Positions 1-5,472 of a stretch of 16,596 bases of DNA are shown in pieces (the first letter of the stretch is position 1; every line of letters begins with the position of its first letter). The notes under the pieces were generated by a model that did no database searches, was not told the origin of the DNA, and worked only from the letters and a program-made list of their open reading frames with translations. This DNA is from Planctomycetota bacterium (GTDB lineage: Bacteria; Planctomycetota; MHYJ01; JACQXL01), in contig JACQXL010000196.1 in assembly GCA_016208805.1 (NCBI GenBank), forward strand, positions 1-16,596, in the 5' to 3' direction. The translations under genes and the position numbers were made by a program.

Positions 1-71
1 GGCATGGCGTGGCACTTTTTGGGTGGTTTATTTCCCATTTCGCAAGAGTTCAGTAAATAAATTAAATAGAT

Positions 72-100
72 ATCCGCTAAATCGGCTCAATCCGCTTACT
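72..100 (-). repeat. Dispersed AGTAAGCGGATT repeat, copy A
   Basis: Read on the minus strand, this begins AGTAAGCGGATTGAG and continues with further CGATT/CGGAT units. The same 12-bp head AGTAAGCGGATT occurs at 5316-5327 (plus) and 5455-5466 (minus), where two copies bound the archease-rtcB intergenic region. Spacing between CGGATT units is about 9-10 bp. It is a dispersed intergenic repeat of unknown function. Confidence 0.65.
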
Positions 101-232
101 TTGTATGCCCTGTTTTTTGTGCATTTCTGTTCCGGAAGCCCAAAAACGGCCAAATCCGCCAAAAAATCGTCCAGATTTTCCCGAATTTTCATCGCCATAG
201 AATGCAGGTATTTATTGACTTCCAAGCCGGCG

Positions 233-289
233 TGGCAAATATTGGCAACTTTTATGCTAAAACTGGCATTTCCTGGCATACCTTTTGCA
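233..289 (+). promoter_or_regulatory. Helically phased TGGCA boxes
   Basis: TGGCA occurs at 233-237, 243-247, 264-268 and 274-278, with TTGCA at 285-289. Start-to-start steps are 10, 21, 10 and 11 bp, so all boxes lie on about the same face of the helix. The last two are the -24 and -12 elements of the sigma-54 promoter; the upstream ones may be decoy or ancestral promoter elements, or binding sites for a regulator. Function is inferred. Confidence 0.45.
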
Positions 290-290
290 T
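274..290 (+). promoter_or_regulatory. Sigma-54 (-24/-12) promoter
   Basis: TGGCATACCTTTTGCAT fits the sigma-54 consensus TGGCACG-N4-TTGCW: the -24 GG is at 275-276, the -12 GC at 287-288, with exactly 10 bases between them. Transcription would begin near 300, just before the double-hairpin leader and about 70 bp upstream of the HTH gene. Such promoters need an AAA+ activator, and one of the NtrC family is encoded at 11753-13219. Direct control by that activator is inference. Confidence 0.65.
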
Positions 291-307
291 CTATTTGTTA
301 TCAGATA

Positions 308-350
308 GGCGGGGTTTTCTAACCCCGCCAGCGGGACAAGAATGTCCCGC
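308..350 (+). repeat. Tandem GC-rich hairpins in the 5' leader
   Basis: Two perfect stem-loops lie back to back. The first has a 9-bp stem GGCGGGGTT/AACCCCGCC with loop TTCT (308-329). The second has an 8-bp stem GCGGGACA/TGTCCCGC with loop AGAA (331-350). Neither is followed by a T-tract, so they are not ordinary intrinsic terminators. They occupy nearly all the leader between the predicted start near 300 and the Shine-Dalgarno GGAGG at 358-362. They look like members of the CCCGCC/GGCGGG palindrome family seen elsewhere in the window. Confidence 0.7.
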
Positions 351-368
351 CTTTATTGGAGGAAGTTT

Positions 369-590
369 ATGATGACAGACATTGGATTCCTGGACATAAA
401 TGGGCTGGCTGGTTTTATCGGGATGAGCCGCCGCACCATCTATCGGCTGGCCAGCGCCAAACGTATCCCGTGCGCAAAGGTGGGCGGCCAGTGGCGTTTT
501 GACCCGCAGATTATCAGGGACTGGATTACCCGCCGGATGCTGGATAATTGCAAGCCCGGTAATGCCACCGAAAACCAAGCCACAGATTGA
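369..590 (+). CDS. Excisionase-family helix-turn-helix DNA-binding protein
   Basis: This 73-residue protein is essentially one MerR-like/excisionase-type winged HTH (residues about 7-55). The signature runs from GFIGMSRRTIYRLASAKRIP (recognition helix around residues 18-28) into the wing KVGGQWRF, then a helix QIIRDWITRRML. It should be a small cytoplasmic DNA-binding protein. ATG at 369 (or the adjacent 372) is chosen because GGAGG at 358-362 is well placed; an in-frame start at 342 would fall inside the leader hairpin. It ends 23 bp before the first hybrid kinase and is probably cotranscribed with both. No integrase or phage gene is nearby, so a transcriptional regulator role is more likely than a true excisionase. 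Its target is unknown. Confidence 0.85.
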   Translation: MMTDIGFLDINGLAGFIGMSRRTIYRLASAKRIPCAKVGGQWRFDPQIIRDWITRRMLDNCKPGNATENQATD

Positions 591-613
591 ACGTAGCGAG
601 AGAGAGGAGATAT

Positions 614-2464
614 ATGGAGAACAACAACTATGATGTAGCGTCTAAACCCACCTACGCTCCTATGGGCTCCGGCGCGGCCAAACCCGCCGTCCTGCGCACC
701 CGACAGCAGATTGTCGTGGTGCTCCGGCTTATTATCTTTACGGTCATCTACCTGATTGCCTTTCAGGAACGCAAACTGGCCGACCTGCCCTGGCTTATCT
801 GGCTGGTGCTGGGCGTCTTTGTCGCCTCTGAAATCGCCTATCTGTTTGAGCACCGGACATCGTTCTTCATCCAGCGGGTACTCGGCTGGATATTCCTGTT
901 TGATGCCGTCCTGATTACGTTGCTGATATACCTGCTCAATATCAAGAGCGTGGAACTATACATCGCCTATTTCACGGTGATTGCCATCGCCACGATGACC
1001 AAAAACGTGGCCACCTCATTTATTGTAACCTTTCTGGTCAGTATCTTTTATCTCTCTGTGCCGCTCTACCAGGGCGATTTCAAACTCACCGAATTCCTGA
1101 CCCGGCCGCTGTTCTTCTTTGCCGTGGCCATGTTCTCCGGCTACCTGTCCGAAGAGGTCTGGCGCCAGCGCAAGAAGAAGTTTGAGGCCGAGACAAAGAT
1201 TAAGGAAATAGAATCCCAACTCCGCCAGGCCAAGAAGATGGAGGTGGTCGGCCAGTTAACCGGCGGCATCGCCCACGACTTCAACAATATCTTGGCCGAC
1301 ATTATGGGCCACAGCGAACTGGCCCTGATGGACATTGACCCGACCGACCCGCTCCATAAAACATTCAATACCATCTACCGGCAGGCCGAGCGGGCCGCCG
1401 AATTGACCAGGCGACTCCTCACTTTCAGCCGACAGCAAACTCTCAACCTCAAAAATCTCAACGTCAATGAACTTATTCAGGAACTCGTCAAATTCATCGG
1501 CCGGACCATTCCGGAAAATATTGAACTGCGCTTTATGCCGGGCGAAAACATTAACGTCATCAATGCCGACCCGGTCGCGATTGAACAGATTATCCTGAAC
1601 CTCTGCGTCAACGCCCGCGATGCCATGCCCCAGGGCGGACACATCGTCATTACCACGACCGATACGGCCGGGCTCATCCGGGCCGACCGCTTCTACCCGC
1701 CGGTTGAGGCATTCGCCGTCATCGCCAACGGCGAACAGGCACAGGTCAGCCCTTATGCCCTGATTTCCATCACCGATACCGGTAGCGGGATGACATCGGA
1801 AGTTAAACAACGGCTGTTTGAACCGTTCTTCACCACCAAGGCAAAAGACAAAGGCACCGGCCTGGGACTGGCCATGGTCTATGGGCTGGTCAAACAACAC
1901 GACGGCCAGGTGGAGGTGGACAGCGCTCCCAACAAAGGCACCACCTTCAGGATATATTTACCCGCCGTAGTCCCGACACAAAGTGTCGGGACGGAGGCGG
2001 GCTTGCCCAAACCCGAAACCAAAATTATACCGCACGGCGGGACTCGGTCTGAAGGCGATGAAACCATCCTGATTGCCGAGGACGACCCGGCCGTATTGGA
2101 CATTGCCCGTGCCGCGCTTGAACCCTGCGGCTATAAAATCATCACCGCAGCAAACGGCTCGGCTGCCTTCAACCTCTTTTGTAAATACACTGATGAAATT
2201 GAACTGTGCATTCTGGATATGGTTATGCCCGGCAAGAACGGCGTAGAGGTCTATGAACTGGTCAAAGAAATAAAACCCGAAATAGACATATTATTCATCA
2301 CCGGCTACAATGTTACAGACCGCGAAACAATCCCCGAAATATTCGGTGAAACAATCGGCACGGACTTTATCCAGAAACCGTTTAATATCAACGGCCTGAG
2401 GCAGAAGGTCAGGGAACTGCTTGACCGCCGACGCCAGCCCAACAAAGTATGGAGTGATGTATGA
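614..2464 (+). CDS. Membrane hybrid sensor histidine kinase (kinase + receiver)
   Basis: This 616-residue protein should sense a signal at or in the membrane, autophosphorylate on histidine and pass the phosphate to its own receiver. About five hydrophobic helices span residues 31-180, with no sizeable extracytoplasmic domain. A coiled linker (185-215) follows. The HisKA H-box GGIAHDFNNIL carries H221; the HATPase has the N-box LCVNARDAMP (N333), DTGSGM, LFEPFFTTK and GTGLGLA (to about 450). The C-terminal receiver (485-605) has the ED acidic pair, phospho-acceptor D535 in CILDMVMPG, T563 and K588. ATG 614 has AGGAG at 605-609; an upstream TTG at 587 would overlap the HTH gene. Its stop overlaps the next kinase by 4 bp (ATGA). 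Residues about 450-475, between kinase and receiver, are encoded by a palindromic repeat. There is no HPt or output domain, so the receiver's partner is unknown. Confidence 0.93.
   Translation: MENNNYDVASKPTYAPMGSGAAKPAVLRTRQQIVVVLRLIIFTVIYLIAFQERKLADLPWLIWLVLGVFVASEIAYLFEHRTSFFIQRVLGWIFLFDAVLITLLIYLLNIKSVELYIAYFTVIAIATMTKNVATSFIVTFLVSIFYLSVPLYQGDFKLTEFLTRPLFFFAVAMFSGYLSEEVWRQRKKKFEAETKIKEIESQLRQAKKMEVVGQLTGGIAHDFNNILADIMGHSELALMDIDPTDPLHKTFNTIYRQAERAAELTRRLLTFSRQQTLNLKNLNVNELIQELVKFIGRTIPENIELRFMPGENINVINADPVAIEQIILNLCVNARDAMPQGGHIVITTTDTAGLIRADRFYPPVEAFAVIANGEQAQVSPYALISITDTGSGMTSEVKQRLFEPFFTTKAKDKGTGLGLAMVYGLVKQHDGQVEVDSAPNKGTTFRIYLPAVVPTQSVGTEAGLPKPETKIIPHGGTRSEGDETILIAEDDPAVLDIARAALEPCGYKIITAANGSAAFNLFCKYTDEIELCILDMVMPGKNGVEVYELVKEIKPEIDILFITGYNVTDRETIPEIFGETIGTDFIQKPFNINGLRQKVRELLDRRRQPNKVWSDV
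1961..2033 (+). repeat. Palindromic element inside hybrid kinase 1
   Basis: Nested arms CCCGCC (1961-1966)/GGCGGG (1996-2001) enclose a 10-bp stem GTCCCGACAC/GTGTCGGGAC with loop AAA (1970-1992). The left arm CCCGCCGTAGTCCCGACAC differs by one base from intergenic 13301-13319. The following tail (1996-2033) matches 4146-4183 in hybrid kinase 2 at 35 of 38 positions. It is read in frame as the linker with the peptide AGLPKPETKIIP. The pattern resembles the in-gene palindromic elements described in Rickettsia, but with an unrelated sequence. Confidence 0.8.
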
Positions 2465-4572
2465 TTACAGAACCTGACCAAATTAGCGCCAGAACCCGTT
2501 TGCTTGGCCAAATCAGCGGCGCGCTGATTGCCTTCTTCGGCATCATTGCGCTGTTCGGCTGGGTATTTGATGTCCCCATCCTGAAAAGCATCAGCCCAAA
2601 CCTGGTAACGATAAAGTTCAATACCGCGCTGGCCTTTTTACTGAGCGGCATTGCGCTGTGGTTGTTGTCCCGGCCAACGCTTTCACCTAAAGCAAAACCA
2701 GTTGGCTACCTGGCCGCCGGTATGGTCACGCTAATCGGTCTGCTCACCTTCAGCCAGTATCTGTTCGGCTGGGAACTGGGCATTGACCAGTTTCTCTGGA
2801 CGGAATTACCGGGCGCGGTTGCCACATCGCATTTAGGCCGGATGGCGCCAGCCACGGCGCTAAATTTCCTGATGCTGGGTGCGGCTATGTTGCTCCTCAA
2901 CAAACCAGCCGGTATCCGGGCCAGCCAAATACTGGCTCTGCTGGGGTGCCTGATAGGTTTCTTCAACTTCACCGGCTACATCTACGGCGTGGAAAAACTC
3001 TACGGCATTGCCGCCTACACCCCGATGGCCGTCCATACCGCCGTGGCGTTTGTGGTCCTGGCTTCGGGCATACTCTTTGCCCGGCCGGAACATCGGCTGA
3101 TGGCCGTGCTGACCAGTCCCTATACCGGCGGCCAACGGGCGCGCCGGTTGATACCTGTTGCCGTAATTATCCTGTTGCTCCTGGGCGGATTAATATTAAT
3201 GGGTAAAAAGAATGCACTCTACAGCCGTGAATTCGCATTCGCCCTGATGGCGCTGGGCAGTATCGTCTTTTTTACTGTCGCCATCTGGTGGAACGCCAAA
3301 CACCTTAATAAATGCGATGCCGACCGCGAGCAAGCCCAAATAGAACTCCAGAAATCGCACGACATACTGGAAATCAAGGTCCGGGAGCGCACTAAAGAAC
3401 TCACCAAGTCCGAGGCGCAACTCTTCCGGGCCCAGAAACTGGAAAGCATCGGCAACCTGGCCGGCGGCGTGGCGCACGACTTCAACAACATCCTGGCCGC
3501 CGTCAAGGGCTACACCGAGATGGCGCTGATGGAAATGGATGCGGCCAACCCGTTCTTCAATAATCTCAGCCATATAAACCAGGCGGTTGACCGGGCCACC
3601 AACCTGACCCGGCAACTCCTGCTCTTCAGCCGCCGGGATACCCCGGAAATCAAGACCCTTGACCTCAACGAGTTAATCAAGAACCTGCTCAAGATGCTCA
3701 ACCGGCTCATCGGCGAGAACATCAACATAGAGACCAAACTGGCGACTGATATTGCCCCTATCCGGGCCGATGCCGGCAATATTGAACAGGTCATAATGAA
3801 CTTAGTCGTCAACGCCCGCGACGCCATGATTCGGGGCGGTAAAATCACCATCACCACCGAAAACCAACTCATCAACGAACAATACTGCCAACTGAACCTG
3901 GAAGGCCGTTGCGGCCGGTTCGTCTGTCTGTCCATCTCCGACACCGGCATCGGGATGACCGATGAAATCGAAAGCCATCTATTTGAACCGTTCTTCACCA
4001 CCAAAAAGCCGGGCGAAGGCACCGGACTGGGCCTCTCGGTCGTTTACGGCATCGTCAAAAAACACGAGGGCTGGGTCAATGTCTACAGCGAGCCGGGCCG
4101 GGGCGCCGTCATCAGGATATACTTGCCCGCCGAAACTTCAGTGAAGGCGGGCTTGCCCAAACCCGATACCAAAATCATTCCGCCGGACCAACTCAAGGGC
4201 AACGGCGAACGGATTCTGCTGATAGAAGACGACCGGAATATCCAGAAAATGGCGCGGACCGCGCTGACCAAGATGAACTATACCGTCTTTACCGTATCAA
4301 CCGGCGCCGAGGCCATCAACCTGTTTAATGCCGAAAACGGCAACTTCCACCTGCTCCTCTCGGATGTGGTCCTGCCGGACGGCAACGGCATAGACCTGGT
4401 GGGCGAACTGAAACTGCTCAACCCGTCCCTGAAGGTGCTGATGACCAGCGGTTATCCGAGCAGGCAATCGTATCAGGAACTGATTAAAGAGCGCCAACTG
4501 CCCTTTATCGCCAAACCCTATAAACTCAGCAACCTGTTCGGCAAGATAAAAGAACTGTTGACAAAGGAATAA
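2461..4572 (+). CDS. Membrane hybrid sensor histidine kinase (kinase + receiver)
   Basis: A 703-residue second hybrid kinase, translationally coupled to the first by a 4-bp ATGA overlap. Residues 15-280 form about eight membrane helices with the recurring pattern of a common bacterial sensor module (FDVPILKSISP... NTALAFLLSGIALWLL, then HLGRMAPATALNFLMLG). A coiled coil (285-325) leads to HisKA with H339 in GGVAHDFNNIL. The HATPase shows N451 in VVNARDAM, DTGIGM, LFEPFFTTK and GTGLGLS. The receiver (583-700) has the ED acidic pair at about 589-591, D635 in LLLSDVVLPDG, S663 and K685. The sensory parts of the two kinases differ, so they probably perceive different cues, while their catalytic parts are paralogous. 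The kinase-receiver linker (about 556-574) comes from the same repeat family as in kinase 1. No HPt or output domain is present. Confidence 0.92.
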   Translation: MITEPDQISARTRLLGQISGALIAFFGIIALFGWVFDVPILKSISPNLVTIKFNTALAFLLSGIALWLLSRPTLSPKAKPVGYLAAGMVTLIGLLTFSQYLFGWELGIDQFLWTELPGAVATSHLGRMAPATALNFLMLGAAMLLLNKPAGIRASQILALLGCLIGFFNFTGYIYGVEKLYGIAAYTPMAVHTAVAFVVLASGILFARPEHRLMAVLTSPYTGGQRARRLIPVAVIILLLLGGLILMGKKNALYSREFAFALMALGSIVFFTVAIWWNAKHLNKCDADREQAQIELQKSHDILEIKVRERTKELTKSEAQLFRAQKLESIGNLAGGVAHDFNNILAAVKGYTEMALMEMDAANPFFNNLSHINQAVDRATNLTRQLLLFSRRDTPEIKTLDLNELIKNLLKMLNRLIGENINIETKLATDIAPIRADAGNIEQVIMNLVVNARDAMIRGGKITITTENQLINEQYCQLNLEGRCGRFVCLSISDTGIGMTDEIESHLFEPFFTTKKPGEGTGLGLSVVYGIVKKHEGWVNVYSEPGRGAVIRIYLPAETSVKAGLPKPDTKIIPPDQLKGNGERILLIEDDRNIQKMARTALTKMNYTVFTVSTGAEAINLFNAENGNFHLLLSDVVLPDGNGIDLVGELKLLNPSLKVLMTSGYPSRQSYQELIKERQLPFIAKPYKLSNLFGKIKELLTKE
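4125..4183 (+). repeat. Palindromic element inside hybrid kinase 2
   Basis: Arms GCCCGCC (4125-4131) and GGCGGGC (4146-4152) enclose an inner stem CTTC/GAAG (4136-4146). The tail 4146-4183 is 35/38 identical to 1996-2033 in hybrid kinase 1. It encodes the linker AGLPKPDTKIIP between the ATPase and receiver domains. The inner stem differs completely from the TCCCGACAC stem of kinase 1, so the element is modular. Confidence 0.7.
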
Positions 4573-4863
4573 TCGGTACACGGATTGAACAGATTAAACG
4601 GATAATTATCAGATATATCAGTACTTGGGCTGTTAGAGCAGAGCGAGTTATGGTCCATCCTAAAGGAGATAGGCTGTACCACCTTTAGGGCAGCCCAGTA
4701 TAGTTGGCAGTAATTTCACACCATGTCGGTATGACGTGGCGCTACGCTCAAACTGCCACACTATGTTTTCGTGGTATGGTTCTTGTGGTAAAAATGGATG
4801 CCTTTGTGGTGTGCGATTGATTATCTTGACCACCCAAGGACTAATTGCTATAGTATATTTCTT
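4573..4863. other. Intergenic region rich in inverted repeats
   Basis: No gene is supported here. It begins with a CGGATT-type repeat tail (about 4580-4600) and a GATAATTATC palindrome. A nested inverted repeat follows: GGGCTG 4627-4632 with CAGCCC 4691-4696, enclosing CCTAAAGG 4659-4666 with CCTTTAGG 4682-4689. Then GTGGC/GCCAC and CCAC/GTGG hairpins lie within about 4728-4772. It ends in the archease promoter. It could be decayed mobile DNA or encode a structured RNA; I match no known RNA family. Confidence 0.45.
4826..4854 (+). promoter_or_regulatory. Sigma-70-type promoter for archease
   Basis: A -35 TTGACC (4826-4831) and a -10 TATAGT (4849-4854) are separated by the ideal 17 bp; each matches five of six consensus bases. 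Transcription would start around 4860-4862, only two to four bases before the archease ATG at 4864, giving a leaderless or near-leaderless mRNA. No Shine-Dalgarno is present, which fits. Confidence 0.6.
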
Positions 4864-5313
4864 ATGGTTACTGCTAAGCCCCAACGTCGTTACGAGTTCC
4901 TGGCCCATACCGCGGATATCGGTATCCGGGTGCGGGCCCGGTCTCTCAAAGGGCTGTTCACCAACGCGGCCTTCGCACTGTTTGATATCAGCACCGTACT
5001 CGGACGGGTCAGACCGGCCCGGTCGCTCAGGATTGAACTGACCGCATTAGATATAGAAGAACTGCTCCAGGGCTGGCTGGGACGCCTCCTGTCCGAATGG
5101 ACTTTGAACGGTCTGCTCCTGTCCAATTTTCAGTTGCTGAGCATCAAGAAGGGGCTGAATAACAAAATTCATCTGACGGCCCGGGTCTGGGGCGAGGTGT
5201 TTGATAAAACACGGCATAAGATTAAGAAGGAAATCAAGGCCGTCACCTTCCACGACCTCAAAGTGACTAAGAAGAAAGAAGGGTTTGAGGCAAGCGTGGT
5301 CTTTGATGTGTAA
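4864..5313 (+). CDS. Archease (RtcB cofactor protein)
   Basis: A 149-residue protein of the archease family (MTH1598/TM1083-like). Archease speeds RtcB guanylylation and turnover in RNA ligation and can broaden its nucleotide use. The N-terminal YEFLAHTADIGIRVRA (10-25) with the conserved His-Thr-Ala-Asp, the middle IEELLQGWLGRLL, the late KAVTFHDLKV (126-134) and the terminal VVFDV are all diagnostic. H15, D18, H130 and D148 are candidate metal or RtcB-interface residues by family resemblance. ATG 4864 is preferred because archease starts about ten residues before YEFLAHTADIG and a promoter lies just upstream; an in-frame ATG at 4798 would sit before that promoter. The partner rtcB begins 159 bp downstream. 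This pairing strongly supports the call. Confidence 0.93.
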   Translation: MVTAKPQRRYEFLAHTADIGIRVRARSLKGLFTNAAFALFDISTVLGRVRPARSLRIELTALDIEELLQGWLGRLLSEWTLNGLLLSNFQLLSIKKGLNNKIHLTARVWGEVFDKTRHKIKKEIKAVTFHDLKVTKKKEGFEASVVFDV

Positions 5314-5315
5314 TC

Positions 5316-5466
5316 AGTAAGCGGATTGAGCGGATACAACGGATTTTAATCCGGTTAATCCGCCGGGCCAAGATATGAAAGATCTTATTTACAAGGATTT
5401 AACCTTTAAGATCGGAACGGATATCACGGTTATTATTTTCCGATTAATCTGCTAAATCCGCTTACT
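5316..5466. repeat. Inverted-repeat-bounded element between archease and rtcB
   Basis: AGTAAGCGGATT at 5316-5327 and its exact reverse complement AATCCGCTTACT at 5455-5466 bound a 151-bp segment filling almost the whole archease-rtcB gap: it begins 2 bp after the archease stop and ends 6 bp before the rtcB ATG. More CGGATT units and a CGGATT/AATCCG hairpin lie inside the left end. The interior contains the small open frame listed next. Confidence 0.65.
5375..5455 (+). pseudogene. Possible fragment of a GxxExxY-type gene
   Basis: An ATG opens a 26-codon frame beginning MKDLIYKDLTFKIG and then losing resemblance before a stop in the repeat arm. The opening resembles the start of GxxExxY-family proteins (typically LIYKDLTYKI followed by a helix with VHNELG). 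The expected GxxExxY part is absent, so at most this is a truncated remnant. The match is recalled, not computed, and is short. Confidence 0.3.
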
Positions 5467-5472
5467 AAAAAT

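Larger units (their letters stand above)
1..307. other. Non-coding upstream region with repeat remnant
   Basis: I see no convincing gene here; the open frames on both strands lack a ribosome binding site and family features. The stretch holds a copy of a dispersed CGGATT-type repeat (72-100), an AT-rich middle, and the TGGCA boxes and sigma-54 promoter listed separately. A minus-strand frame (279-28) could be a decayed gene, but nothing in it is recognisable. Confidence 0.6.

Noticed and set aside
264..279. Second sigma-54 promoter from TGGCATTTCCTGGCA
   Set aside because: The -24 and -12 elements would be 9 rather than 10 bases apart, as in the pair at 233-247; only 274-290 has correct spacing.
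28..279. Minus-strand 83-codon frame at the left edge
   Set aside because: It has no Shine-Dalgarno, no recognisable domain, and its C-terminal half is encoded by the CGGATT repeat; it may be a relic but cannot be supported.
308..350. Intrinsic terminator upstream of the HTH gene
   Set aside because: The stems are strong but lack a following T-tract and lie between a promoter and a well-placed ribosome binding site.
369..590. True phage or integrative-element excisionase
   Set aside because: The fold fits, but no integrase, attachment site or phage gene is present, and it is joined to signalling genes.
4660..4908. Minus-strand frame over the archease promoter
   Set aside because: It overlaps the conserved archease start, has no family features and no ribosome binding site.
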